A stretch of 64,000 nt of DNA, taken from Chinchilla lanigera (Eukaryota; Chordata; Mammalia; Rodentia; Chinchillidae). Below the pieces are notes generated by a model. That model was not told the DNA's origin, ran no database searches, and saw only the letters and a program-made list of their open reading frames with translations. The DNA lies in NCBI RefSeq assembly GCF_000276665.1, contig NW_004955418.1:3544000-3607999 (forward strand), written 5' to 3'. The position numbers were made by a program, and so were the translations under genes. This document shows positions 49,709 to 61,929 of the stretch, piece after piece (the first letter of the stretch is position 1; every line of letters begins with the position of its first letter).

Positions 49709-50824
49709 TACCTGGAAATAGTTCAAAAACTTAGATGTAAGACTTGAAACTATAAAATTCTTAAGAGAAAATATAGTTTAAAAACTTCGTGACATTATAT
49801 TTGGCAGTGACTTCTTAGATATGATGCGAGGGATATATACAATGATAGGAAAATTGATAAATTGGACTTTGAATGTTAAAAAGTTTTTTTGCATCAAAAG
49901 ATATCACAAAAGAATAAAATAACAACCCACATAATAGGAGAAAATATTTGCAAATCTACATTTGACTAGGAATTATTAAACATATTGAAAAGCCCCACAG
50001 CTCAACAACAACAAAACACTACACAAAAGTGGGCAGAAGGCTTGAATAGATATTTCTCCAGACAAGACACACAAATGGCCAACGGGCTTGTGCAAACATG
50101 CTCAGCATCACTAATCACTAGGGAGATGCAAATCAAAACTATAAGCATTCTTCAAAAAGCCCAAAACAAAAACCAACTCAGAACTTAAAACGTATGGGCA
50201 GTAACATGGAGAAACTGGAACCTTTGTGCATTGCTGGGAATGCAAAATGTTACAGCCACTAAGGAAAACAGTATGCTGGTTCCTCAACACATTAAAAGCA
50301 GCATTACCCCAAGACCCAGAAATTCTACTTACCCAAATGAATAAAACCAGCACTTTTAAGAGTATTTGTACACACATAGTCATAGGAACATTATTCACAG
50401 TAGCTAAAACAAAGCCCCTGTCCCTGAAGAGATGAGTGGGCAAACACTCACGTATACCTGAGTGGCACATATATACAATGCACATTACTGAGCCATAAAA
50501 ATGAAGGACATTCCTGTAGATGCTATAACACGGATGAAGCTTGAAGACATTATGCTAAATGAATTTAAGAGACAAGTGCTAGACAACCCCATTTATTTAA
50601 CCAACTTCAGAGAAGTGGAAACCATAGAGACAAAGGAGAATACTAGTTGCCAGGAGTTGAAGGAAGGAGAATTGGAGAGAGATTGCTTAATGGGTTTAGT
50701 TTCAAGTTTTAAATTTTTAGTTTCAGTTTTATAAAATGAAAAATTTAAGAAGATAGACACTAATGATTGTACAATACTTAAAAATATGTTTAATACCACT
50801 GAATTGTACACATAAAAATAGCGA

Positions 50825-50900
50825 AGAAGCTCAGCAGCACAGTGCCCTCCTGGCAAGTGTCCTGAGTTTGATTCTGCATACCAAAAAAAAAAAAAAAAAA
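50825..50900 (+). mobile_element. Decayed ID SINE
   Basis: 'AGCTCAGCAGCACAGTGCCC TCCTGGCAAG' and 'CCTGAGTTTGATTC' then 18 A. It sits at the 3' end of the L1. Confidence 0.8.
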
Positions 50901-51027
50901 GCTAAGAAACATAAAAGTTAATAACAAAAACATGACTTCTTTTAAAATAAGTGCAAACTAGCTGCTCATGATCCATACTCAGCAGAAGAGCATTTTGTTT
51001 TTCTTTTTTGCCCCACACAGTGTCCTA

Positions 51028-51215
51028 CACATCAAGTTCTTTGTGTCTTTTTTGTTTTTGTTTGTTTGATTTTGGTTTGGTTTTGGTGGCTTTGTCTGGA
51101 GTGGGCTTTTTTGTTATTTTTGTTTTTGTTTCTGATTCTGCAGTGCTGAAGCTTGAGCCTAGGACCCTCCACATGCTAGGCAAATGCTCTACCACTAAGT
51201 AACTTCCCCAGCCCC
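51028..51215 (-). mobile_element. Older ID-type SINE with long T/G-rich tail
   Basis: The reverse body at 51140-51215 ('GCTAGGCAAATGCTCTACCA CTAAG' ... CCCCAGCCCC) differs from the young ID group ('GCATTTGCCTAGCATGTGG' type). A T-rich tail of about 110 bp precedes it. Confidence 0.75.
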
Positions 51216-51254
51216 TACCCAATGATTTAAAGTCAAATTATTAAATGCTCAATA

Positions 51255-52115
51255 AAGTAGAAATGGCAAATAAATATATGAAAAATGTTCAACATCACTG
51301 GTCATTTGAGAAATGCAAATTAAAACAACATTGAGATTCCATTTCATTCCAGATAGAAGGGCTACCATCAAGAAATCAACCAAGACAAATGCTGGTGAGG
51401 CTGTGGGGAGAAGGGAACCCTTCTCCACCGCTGGTGGGAGTGCAGACTGGTACCACCACTGTGGAAATCAGTGTGGAAATTCCTCAAAATCTAGGATTAG
51501 AGGTCTCATTTGACCCAGCTATTCCACTTCTGGGTACTTTCCAAGAAGAATTAAAAACATTGTACCTCAGCAATATATGTGCACTCATGTTTATAGCAGC
51601 ACAATTTATAATAGTTAAATCTTGGAAACAATTCAAAGGTCCATCAACCTAGTAATGGATATAAAAGATGTGGTCTTTTTATACAGTGGAGTACTACTCA
51701 GCCATAAAGAAGGATAAACTGGAGACATTTATAGGTAAATGGATCCACCTAGAGACCATACTTTTAAGTGAAGTAAATTGGACACACCTGTGTAAATATC
51801 ACATTGTTTCTCTGGTGTGAGGAGCAGAAAGTGTAAATAAGGACCAAAATATAGAATAGATATTGCAAAATCAGAAGAAAATGTTCAAATTGGAAGGGGC
51901 ACAAGGGAGAAGGGAGAGGGAAAGGAAGGAAGGGAAAAGAAAAAAACAAGAAAAGAAAGATAAGGAAATCAGGTGTAAATAGGAAGGGGAGGAGGGGCAG
52001 AAGGGAAAGGAGGGGATAGGAAAAAAATAATCGGGTTATATCATGTACGGTACAAGTTCCGTATGATGAATGTGATCCTTACATATATCTAAACTGTGCC
52101 AATGAACTTAATTAT
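51255..52115 (+). mobile_element. LINE-1 3' end
   Basis: ORF2 C-terminal region and UTR: 'AATGTTCAACATCACTGGTC', 'GGTGAGGCTGTGGGGAGAAG', 'CCACTTCTGGGTACTTTCC', 'GGAGTACTACTCAGCCATAA', then a purine-rich UTR tract at 51890-52025. Frames are broken, so it is inactive. Confidence 0.88.
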
Positions 52116-55100
52116 ATATATCTTCTGCCTAGCTCACCTGTTACTAAAAGTTTTCAGGACTTCAAAGAAGCAACTTCATGTCAAAAGCTCTTAACAGTTT
52201 ACTTTGAAATAATCTGCCTTCCTAACACTTTTGACTTTGAAGAAATTCTACTTCATTATTCTCTCTCTAACCTCTTTTTGAGGAGAAACTAACTTCTGAT
52301 CAGTATTGCCTCCTCCACTTACCTTGGCGTAAGGTAAAAGAGCAAGCCGGTAACATCGCCCCTGTCCAGCTCCCTAAGCACTGAAGATCTGCTGATTTCT
52401 CAATTAGGAGTGAGAAAGTGCTCCACAAGTTTGAGGGTCACCCTGGAATTACACATTATGGTAAGTCAGTTCTAGGGAAAGAACCGATACGTCTAGGGTC
52501 CACAGAACTGCTGCGCTCCTCCTTTTGAATGAGACCCGAGGAACCAACCTGGCACACACAAACGAGTGAGTCTGGGAGACTAGCTGTGCAGCTCAGCGTA
52601 TTCTCTCCCTGATCCACACTGTAAATATGCAATCAAATCTCGTGACACTCAGAGCTAATGGAGTTTAGCTACTAGAAGGCCTTAGGAGGGCAATCAGGTG
52701 CTATTAAAAATATGCTAATGGAAGCTTGTGATCTAGCAGCAGGACCCCAGGATTTGGGGTTGGCATGGCAACTGCCAGCAGATAGTTCACACAGAACAGG
52801 AACAACGGAAAGAATTAGAATGAGCTGCTTAATGCAAGTGTTAATGAAAAACGTGGAACACACCGAGGATCAGAGAGAATGTTTCATGTCCTCAGTAGCA
52901 AGGCACAAAAACAAAAACAAAACAACCCTGGGGGGAAACCCTGCATACACAAAACCCAAAACCTGAAAGGGAAGTTCAATGCCTTCTGCTTTGCTATGGC
53001 GATAGAAGAGAAACCAGCCACTAAGAAGAATTTAGAGTTTAGCCTGAGGATTTTCTAGTGGACCTATGACTCCGCTGAAATCTGTGTTTCATGTGTGGAT
53101 GACAGAAGTGTCATATGTGGATGTGTCTTCTCCCCAAGCTGAATGAAAGAAAGGTCTGACAGGAAACAGCTTTTAGTAATCTACTGTATCAAGGGCAGTG
53201 CAGATGGTTGTTTTTGCTTTTAGTTTAATTGAATGTCAGGAAGAAGTGGGTTTCTTCACAAGCACGTGTCCACTGCATGGGGAAGGCTGAAGCTGGGGCT
53301 TACACTGAGGCGCACACGCATCACAGGGCACACGTAGCGCACGTTTCAGTGTGTGCATTCCTGTGCTGCAGGCCTGTCCTGCAATTTCCCCCTCTCTTCT
53401 GGAGCTTGGGAGTTTCATAGTATGTCAGCCTTTGCCACTATGGGTTTGAGATCACAAAGAACATGTTTCTTTCCTGTTTTCCTATTACCACAGCTGACTG
53501 CCATTGTAAATGATTTCTCATGGGGGGACGGGGAAAATGTCTGTTAAGTGCATGGTACCCATTAGCTTGCTGGCCCTGGTGCTGGAGCAGGGGGATGGAG
53601 TGAAATAATGTGGAGACAGACAGGGGTGGGACCGACTCCAGGAAAACAGAGGTAATGTATTTGCAGCCAGCAGAGAAGCTCTCCCTGGCCTGAAATGGAA
53701 ACAAAGTAGGCACGCATCTCTCCCGAGACTGAGGGGGAAAAAGAAACAGGCAGACGGACCATGAATTAAATGAGCTTGGAAATGCAGAGAGGACACTGGG
53801 AAAACTGGAAGCTCAAGAGACAATCTGTATGCAGGAGAGTAGGAGCCGGGCAAAGAAGGAATTCAACTCCCAAACACTGCTTTGACTCACACATCCCTAG
53901 CCTTGCCTGAGAATCTTGCTTTGGGGAAAATATTTTGTCGTTTGAAAAATGCACCTTTAAAATTACTTAGGCATAACTTCCTTTTCATACTCACTTCCTT
54001 CCTTCTCTTTGATACAATACGCCTTTTAAAAAAAAACAGGGCAGAAAGGCTGCTGGGAGTGCATGGCACTTGAAACAATTGTCATTGTTCTAGACCAGTG
54101 AGATCCGGCGGGAACTGACAGGTGTTCTGCTGCTGACAGGATGGCCTAGGTACGTCTGCATGCACATAGCATCCGGGGAACCGCGGTTTTGCGGGGTGAC
54201 ACAAGCTTATATAATTTGAGAAAGACCCTATTTAAGAAAAATAACACAGAATTGCAATATAATTTCTAGGACCCTCGCAGAGCCTTGGGAAGGGGATAGA
54301 CAAGTGCAGTCTCGGTCACATGATGCCGTTTCCCACGTATCAATCACCACGTCCACACTTGCGTGCTGCGGAGAACTACCTTTCTGAAAAGGGCTCTGAG
54401 GTGAGGAAAAACAGAGGTTCATTTCTTCTTTTTTAATTGAAACAAGCATGCCAGGAGCTTGGGCTAAAGCACCCACATTGTTGTCTGCTCATTAGACTAA
54501 ATTCTACATCCTGTACTGCTAATAGCCCTTCCTGAGGAAATGGGCTGAAATTCCAAGATGATGTCCCAAAGAAACCAAGTGACTGTAAGGTATCAGGCAT
54601 ACCTTAGGGATGTCTAAGGGACTATTATTTCATCAAAAATAAGACCCAACCCTTTGGTCTTACAGCAGATGTGATGGGATACGTATGGAATGGTGTGGAA
54701 AAAGCCGTGAGATTCCCCTGGAATCATTCTGGAGTCCCACACAAGCAGCTGACTGTTTACATAGTGAGTTCAAACATAAGGTCATCACGGTGCGAGGTTC
54801 CTAAAGAATGATAGGGCTCTTGAGAAAGCAGATCACTGCTCTAAGAAGAGTCTTTTATTTGTGAAATTGCAGGCACACCTGTGATGCAGATTCCCAGCAG
54901 TTTAAGTGGGCCGGTGCCCTTACTTTCATCACCAAGGAATGTTTTAGTGCCCGGTTCTCCTCCAAGGGAGCTGGGAAGTCAGGCGCACACCATCTGAATG
55001 GATGAGCAGGACTTTCTTTTGTTAGGGCGCCCTCTTGTGGGATTCTGAAGAGTTATACAGTATCTTGCAAGTGAAGCGGGTTCATATACAGTAAATTCCA

Positions 55101-55690
55101 GATTTAACAAGAATTTCCTTTCAGGAAGAATGTTTCTAAGTCACATTCGTTTGTAAGTCCAACAAGGTGCGTCTCATACACCTTTGACACCAATATACAA
55201 TTTAAAGCATAAAAAAGCCAAACACACAGAGAAAGTACTGTACACCATCACACTGTACAATGTCCAGCAGACACACGAGCTACGTTCCCCATTTGTTCAC
55301 ATCCACAGCGTCCATGATGCAAGGTCCACTGGTATCTGGGAAAGTTTGCAACTCAAATGTTCCTAAATCGGGCACTTATTCTGCCTCATTTCTCCTCACG
55401 AGGCACGCTGGACAATTTCCTGTTGTCTGTAAAGCCTGGGCCATCCAGACACGGTCTCTCTGCCCTGTGCTCACTGTGGTTGAGCTAGTGTATTTCATTA
55501 GATCCTTTATGAAATCTCCACTCCATTAGATCCTTTTGTAAGTGTGAACTTCTTAAGCATGGGTAACCCTCTAGTTGCCCTGTCCCACAAAATCCTTATT
55601 TTGCGTACAAACAGCTAGAACCCTCCCTGGGCATTCTCCTGAGTCATCCTCGGCATGGGCGACCTTGAAAGCACCTGCGTCTCACTTGCG
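52116..55690. other. Unassigned 3.6 kb
   Basis: No gene or repeat family recognised. A small CpG-containing patch lies near 54100-54200 ('ATCCGGCGGGAAC', 'GGGAACCGCGGTTTTGCGGG') but is too short for an island. Confidence 0.4.
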
Positions 55691-56050
55691 CCTTCCCTTG
55701 CAGCACCCTTCACCCCTCAGACTCTCCCTCAGATGCACTCAGTCTGCTCTCAACTCGCTTTCCCCCGAGCTCTCTCCTCCACCTGCACTGTGCTGCTGCT
55801 TAATCCTTACAAATCGGAATCATCCTTCAGGTCCCAGCCTGCAAGTCTGGCAAGGGCAGCTGTCATCCTCCAAGCGTGGCGTTTGCACATCTCCCTGATG
55901 CTTCCACAGCCCTTTTCAGAACTTGTTATCACCTCCTGCTCAGCTCCCTGAGGACACAAACTCTGTTTCTGTGTTGCTCCTGTTGTGGCCTGAGGGCTTA
56001 TTTCATTGTCAGCCACATAACAGCTGCTAAATAGGTACTGGATGATACAT
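55690..56050 (+). mobile_element. LINE-2 3' end fragment
   Basis: 'AGGTCCCAGCCTGCAAGTCT', 'CTCAGCTCCCTGAGGACACA AACTCTGTTTCTG' and 'CTGCTAAATAGGTACTGGAT' follow the order of the L2 3' end. Old and diverged. Confidence 0.6.
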
Positions 56051-56991
56051 AATCATTCTCACAGCACACACATGCTTCTTAACTTCTAATGCAGACATAG
56101 CCACAGCAGCTCCAAGTCGGTACGGAAGGGCCGTCAATTTGTTTAGGATTACCCACACCTACTGTGTGTCAAGCACAGAATCTGATGCAGCATGAAAGAA
56201 ACCGACAAAGAAGTTGGAGAAACAGGTTGAGAACCAGGAAACGGCAGTACCCACGGTGCCAACAAAGAGGAACGATCAGCCAAAACTTCACCTTCTGAGA
56301 GGGCAAAGGACACTTAACACTTACGTGGTCATCACGGGGTCACCGCTACAGTCACAAGCAATTGCATAGGTGAACATGATGGCTCTAAGATCAGAGGCAG
56401 TGATAACTTTAATCATGCTTCAGGGTTTCCATGAGGAATGAGGAGGAAGTGAGCACTTCTGTGGCTACCGCAGTGACGGGCCCGAAGCAGGTAAATCTCA
56501 GTCTTCGTGGGCCTGTGGGAGACACTGATTTAGAGGGGCTTCCAGGACCATGGGGGGGGCGGTTTACATCCCCCCAAATCACGCTGTCTCCTTTGAACAC
56601 GTCTCATTTAGTGCCTTTGGCTGCTCATGGGACCCAAACCCCGGCCTGAGATTGCAAGAGACCACTTTGGAGAAGGCTGGCTGCTCAGAATGACTAAAGA
56701 GGCCTCACCATACTACAGTGTTTACCGTGAGCCCTACAACCTGGAAATCAGATGATAATTACCCCTGAAGTTCCCTGGCAGCCCTTAAGTATAATTATCA
56801 TGTAATCTGCAAGGCAGGCATGTTTTCCAAACAAGCATAAATGCAAAAGAAAGCTAACGAGCTCCTCCCTTTTTTAAACTAGCACATCCCTTCTCCCCGT
56901 TCAGTTTACAGGCAGCAAGGGGTTATGCCTGGAGAGCACCCTCTTTCTGGTGAGAAGGCCCATCACTAGTGACTTGCTTTGTCATTCTAAT
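56051..56991. other. Unassigned sequence
   Basis: No supported gene or repeat. A run of 8 G lies near 56552. Confidence 0.4.
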
Positions 56992-57412
56992 TGTAAGTCT
57001 CCAACCTGGCCTGACTCTCCCAGCCCCTAGCCTGTTTGCCAGGAGAAGCACTACTCTCTGCAGGGAACTCAGCTCAGCACTGAGCTGCCATCTGCAAACA
57101 CAGGAAAGGAGATACGACAAGACAAGGAAGTTTGCAGGTCGGAGACATCTGAAGACACACAAAATTTTACAATGGACACCTCAAGGGACTCTGCCCACTG
57201 AGATGCAAGATTGCCAGAAAATTTTAACCATGGATGTTCGCTGGGGTCTTCCCACTTAACGTCCCCTGTCTTCTCTCCATTCCTATAAAAGGGACACAGT
57301 TCTCTTTGCTCAGGGCAGAGGGCTTATGTGCTCTCTGCCTGTACCTGGGCACAATAAATTCCGTGCCATGTTGCCTTTCACAAGCCCGATGGTCTCTGCT
57401 GTTTACCTTACG
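56992..57412 (+). repeat. Solo ERV LTR, 421 bp, 5-bp TSD
   Basis: It starts TGTAAG and ends CTTACG, a short inverted repeat if the last base was once A. CTAAT flanks it at 56987-56991 and 57413-57417. A TATA box-like CTATAAAAG lies at about 57284 and the poly(A) signal ACAATAAATTCC at about 57351. Related to the LTR at 48102-48522. Confidence 0.72.
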
Positions 57413-57417
57413 CTAAT

Positions 57418-58900
57418 ATGACAGCCTTGTTTTCCTGTTGGCCTTGAACTGTAATTCTGTGACTTTGTGGTTTGTTAAAAATACTTTAAGACACTGTAGG
57501 TGGAGCATCTATTTCCTAGGTGAAATATTCAAGAGACTCCTAAGGATTTTAGTGCTAACTCAGAACAAATTAAGTTTATCTGTAGCACATGGGAGGGTTT
57601 TCCATTTGTTCAGAGTGCCGTGTACAAAGGGGAAATCTAGAGAAATGGGTCCATAAAGGCTGCTGGTTCTGCTCCTGATCCAAGGTGAGGGTTTCACTGG
57701 TCCTACTAGAGAAAACTACGATGATTACCTTTCTCCTTTGAAACCAGTATTGCCTTAGAGTGAGATGCAGCAAATATGTTTAAGAAATAAAGCATAAGGC
57801 AATTTTACAGCTCAGGGTAGGAGACCAAGAAAGGAAAATCATGTGGCCATTTTGGGAGATATTAATGAAAGGTAATTTTAAAAACCCAACCCGTCTCCAG
57901 CACAGAAGAGCTCATTTAGCTGCAGTAGTGATGAGCAGCTTACCCATGAGGATGATGGATCGTGAGGTTCTACAAGATAGAAGCTGTACATCACAGCAAG
58001 TGCCTGACTTAGGAGAATTCAAGTTGTGAACTTTCATAAGTGCGCTGTGTAAGAGTCACTCTGGGGGATTTGAATGAATGGGATTTACCAATGTTCTCCT
58101 GGATCAGAACTTGTTGGTAAATTGGGTCTTACTATAGTTCTTACAGTGTCATGGGACAGGGTGTGACACAAAGAGAGCCCTTTGCAGTAACTGAACAACT
58201 GTGACCTTTCTCTGTGTAAATATTCAGACTATTTCCTGAATGCTTAGCTAATAGTGAATGAGGCAGGGGAGGAGAGGAGAGTCCCCGTGTATTACCAAAC
58301 GTGCCCTCCTGCTTTCACCCTCAGCCCTCACCCCTGCTCAGCTGCAGCAACATTCTTCCAGCAGGCAGGAAGCCCTTCCCTTTCGAACATCCATCCACCC
58401 CCCCACACACACACACCACCCTAGCCCACTGGCCAATGTGCTAGGTTGGAGCAGAAGGACAGTTAACACCTTGTCTCACAGCAGAGATAAAATACCAAGG
58501 ATGGTACGGAATTTTGTGTTTGGGTTTAGTTTATAAATATATTTAAAGGAAACAAGGAAAAATAGAAAAGTAGAAAGAATGGAAAAAGTTACCCAGAATC
58601 AATGTAACCTACCTTTCTTAAAATTTGTTATCAAATTCCTACCTTATCGTTTTTCTAAGCAGTATTTGATTTATTTTTTATAACTGTGGGCATATAGCAC
58701 ATATGTTTTATTTTGAATTAAATTTATAATTGTTTTCTTATGATATCATGTGCTCAACTATTTTAATAGCCAAGGATGATAAGGTCATGATTTATGTATC
58801 TGTTGCTTTAGTTCTGGCAACTTGAGATATTTCTAATCTTCACACTCAGTAATAGTGCCTTGAGGAATGTGCTTACTCCTATAGCATTTTCCTTGTTTAA
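57418..58900. other. Unassigned sequence
   Basis: A short C/CA-rich tract at about 58386-58410. Nothing else I can support. Confidence 0.4.
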
Positions 58901-59054
58901 AATTTTTTTTAGGAAAAATTTTTTGACCTACTGTCAGGTAAAGAATTCTTAGAAAAATTGGATCTGTAAAGAGAAAAAAGGGACAAATTGGACTTCATCA
59001 AATTAAAATCTTTTGTTTTATTAAATATACCACCAAGAGAATAAAGCGATGATG

Positions 59055-59190
59055 TATAAATTTAACAAATTTATTACAATAAAACAGACATTGCCATTAA
59101 CTTCACTAAAAAGCTCCCCTCTTTAAACACACTCATCCCTTCCTTCTTGCCACTTTGCGCAGCAGTTCTGGAAGTCTTTTTCAGGAGCAC
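59055..59190 (-). pseudogene. Mariner transposase C-terminal remnant
   Basis: The complement reads EKDFQNCCAKWQEGRDECV and then a stop, the C-terminal pattern of mariner transposases (EKDFQ... KW..R...C). Only the last part is present. Confidence 0.6.
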
Positions 59191-59195
59191 CTTTA

Positions 59196-59572
59196 CAAAG
59201 TGCGATCAAAAATGTGATAAATGTTGCTACCAAGTGCCATCCAATGGTTAGGGAGGTTTGTGAAAACATTCCAGGGTGTCCTCATCCACCTTATTCAGTG
59301 GACCTGGCATTGTGTGACTTGTGACTCTTTTCCAAAGTCAAACTGACTGTGACAGGTTAAAGTTTTGAATAGATCCAAGACGTTGAGGCAGCCGGGACAG
59401 TACAGCTAAACACAGAAAAAGGACTTCCAGGACTGATTCACAAAGTGTCAGGAATGATAGGGTAAGTGCATTTGGAGGGACAGAGGCTATCTTTTGAGGG
59501 TTAACAACAATGTGTTTTTATTGACAAACTTTTTTCATTTACACATTCACTGTATTTTTTGATCACACCCTG
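59196..59572 (+). mobile_element. Internally deleted mariner element, TA-flanked
   Basis: The ends CAAAGTGCGATCAAAAA and TTTTTGATCACACCCTG are inverted repeats, flanked by TA at 59194-59195 and 59573-59574, as Tc1/mariner elements require. Inside, about 59277-59345 encodes a degraded 'HPPYS.DLA.CD' motif around the last catalytic aspartate, and about 59415 encodes EKDFQD, followed by stops. At 377 bp it lacks most of the transposase. Confidence 0.8.
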
Positions 59573-60195
59573 TATTTGGCCATTGGGAATAAAAAGTGGT
59601 GTAATCATTCTGGAAAACAGTTTGTACTTTGTTGTGAAGTTAACATACCCTCACTAGCTGATCCACCAACTCTACTCCTGGGTATTTACCTAGAAAAATG
59701 AAAATCTATTGTTCACAGAAAAGCTTGTACGCGCATTTATAGCATGTTCAACTGAAAATTACTCAATTTTGTTCAGAGAGCAAATAGATAAGCAAATTGT
59801 AATTTATCCATACAATAAAATACTATTAAGTAGTAAAAAAGGCATGAACTATTCATTCTCTAAACAATTTGGATAAATTTTAAAAGCATTATACTAAGTG
59901 GAAAAAAAAACAGAAATGATTACATGTTGTTTTAACCCATTTATTTGTCATTCTCTAAAAGAAAAAGCTGTAATAATAGAAATCAGATCATTGGTTTCTG
60001 GGAGCTCTGGGTAGGGGTTGTGACTGTAAAGAGATAATCCAAGAAGGTACAATATTTTGGATGATAGGAGAATTTGGTATTCTGCTTGTGGTAATCACAA
60101 GACACGATACATGTGTTAAATCTCACAAAAGTCAGTTTCAGTACAAAAAAACTGCTATATGATCATTTTTGAAAATTAAAATTAAAAACTAAAAA

Positions 60196-60532
60196 AATTT
60201 TTTTAGGGAAAATCACTCAAAGTTGAATAAATGAGACATGCAGCACTCATCAGATGAAAAAGCCATATGGGCTTATCTAGTTCAACCAAGGTGGAGCCCT
60301 AGAGTGGACGGGACTTACCCAGAGTCATTGGCAAGACTGGGACAAGAAAAAGTTACACCCTCCTATTTCCAGGTTGCTCCCAGCACTCGAGTTTTTCAAC
60401 AGAAAGATGTGCTGTGCAGTTTTGTAGATTAATTTTCTTCTCATGAATCTAGTTTGGAAAATATAGGGTGGAGACAGATTAGCAGAGAGAAGTTAAATTG
60501 TAAAACTTTGGGAAAATCTGCAGAAGCCTCAT
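60196..60532. other. Unassigned sequence
   Basis: Nothing recognised between the L1 and the ID element. Confidence 0.4.
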
Positions 60533-60547
60533 TCTGCGGAAAATCTT

Positions 60548-60627
60548 TCTCCGGTACCGGGAACCGAACTCACGACCTTGCGCTTGCCAGGCAGGCGCTT
60601 TTGCCGCTGAGCTAAATCCCCAGCCCC
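60548..60627 (-). mobile_element. Young ID SINE lacking an A-tail
   Basis: An 80-bp reverse ID body, identical in its core to the copy at 38850-38933, inside the TSD TCTGCGGAAAATCTT / TCTGGGGAAAATCTT (60533-60547, 60628-60642). Only one or two T stand where the tail should be. Confidence 0.95.
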
Positions 60628-60642
60628 TCTGGGGAAAATCTT

Positions 60643-61105
60643 ATTTCTATCACTTTGTGACTATGTGTTCCACAGCTGGCAAATAAGGTTAGTGCTGCAG
60701 GATTTCTGACCCCAGTGCTTTATCACAAGCAAAAAATCCCAGAACGTGTTTCTTGGTTGGCTGACGAAAGCTTCCAGGTGAAAAGGAAAGAGAAATAAGT
60801 TGTAACAAAAGCATAAGACCTGAAATCTCACAGGATTGTCTGACCACTCCTTAAAGTTAAGATAAAAGAAGGAAATCAAGCTTTTATAATTTTGAATTAT
60901 TTGCTGGCTATGTGAAAATTTTTGCACTTAAACATGAAGCTTTTTAAGGAAAAAATTTTGCCCTTCTAATATGTTCTTATATGACTGTTAAGTGTCCCAT
61001 TTAGAACTGAAAAGAATGCCTGATATATTTTTCTATTTTTAGTATAACAAATACTAATAAAAGAAAATTTTCATTTAACTATCATGTATATACTCATAAA
61101 TGTTT
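60643..61105. other. Unassigned AT-rich sequence
   Basis: Nothing recognised. Confidence 0.4.
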
Positions 61106-61400
61106 CTTCCATTTTCTTGTTTTCCCCTAACTTTTCTTATAGTCTCATAGTCAGTGAAAATCTCAGACTAGCAAAGCAGAAGAGATATGTTGATAAATAA
61201 AAAAATTACAATTCTAAATAAATCAACTGTGATGTAAATTTGGAATTATATTACCGGTGTCTTGTGGATTAGAATAAAGGGCATATACACCATTAAAAAT
61301 GAAAACTTAGTAAGAAAAATATTATGTATCCACTTAGAATTTATCCGAAATTCTGCTTTATGATACCAATAAGCCAAAATTTCTTTACTAGGCTTTGTTA
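61106..61400 (+). repeat. Direct duplication unit A, copy 1
   Basis: It aligns with 62613-63004 from 'TTTTCCCCTAAC...TCTTATAGTC' through 'GATATGTTGATAAATAAA' to 'CTTTACTAGGC'. Copy 2 has an ID insertion of about 119 bp including TSD. Confidence 0.85.
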
Positions 61401-61929
61401 TTACTTGGAATATTGAAAATACATCCTATATTTTTAAAACTTAGTTGGTTTTGTTTTAATGAGGGATTTGAAATGATAGTTTTTAAAACTGGCAACGTAC
61501 TTTAAAGTTCGATCGTTGCCTCCCTCACAGAGGAAGCACTTGAGCCATATTGCTATTTGGGGAGAGACCCCTCACGTGCTGTCTCCCGCTGTTGGGAACT
61601 CAGGGTCTCACATTCTCCCCCGACCTTCACTGGTCCTCTTCAGCGCCTATATGTGGGGCCTGTGTCCTATATGTGCATCTTATATGTGTGGACTGTGTCT
61701 CGAGATCTGGAGAATTTCTGATTTGTCATGTAGTCATCTGTAGCACTGCCTAAACGTAAACAGAGCAACTGAGACCAGAGAAGAAGTGTCCACCCTGCAG
61801 AATCTTCTCTGATATACACAGCTATGCAAACTCTGTCATTGCGCAAGATCCCTTAGACATGTTGTTTACAGAAATCTAACATGCTAGTTCTCTATTCCAA
61901 TACGATGAATTTCATTTTTCATCTGTCAC
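61401..61929. other. Unassigned sequence
   Basis: Present between unit A and the LTR in copy 1 only. Nothing recognised. Confidence 0.4.

Larger units (their letters stand above)
42447..50822 (+). mobile_element. Old LINE-1 (L1M-like), much interrupted
   Basis: The order of one L1 is kept over 8.4 kb. 5' start AGGAAGATGGCGGAGTGAG at 42447. ORF1-like sequence at about 43190-44180 ('AAGGGACCTGTGGAACACCA', 'TAAGACACTCTCAGATAAGC'). Inter-ORF region and ORF2 start at 45460-46290 ('AATCAAAAGACAGAGATTGG'). Middle ORF2 at 46880-48100. RT at 48523-48678 ('AGTGGTGAAAGACTGA', 'AGACAAAGATGCCCACTTTC'). The rest at 49240-50822, ending in a 3' UTR ('CACTGAATTGTACACATAAA'). All frames are broken. Interruptions: ID, B1-ID, an inverted-repeat cluster, three LTRs and another L1 tail. 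Confidence 0.8.
58905..60195 (+). mobile_element. Old LINE-1 3' part split by mariner sequence
   Basis: 58960-59040 ('GACAAATTGGACTTCATCAA ATTAAAATC') is ORF2 near its end. Text resumes at 59581 ('CATTGGGAATAAAAAGTGGT') and runs to a 3' end with 'GGTTTCTGGGAGCTCTGGGT' and an A-rich tail. Confidence 0.75.
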
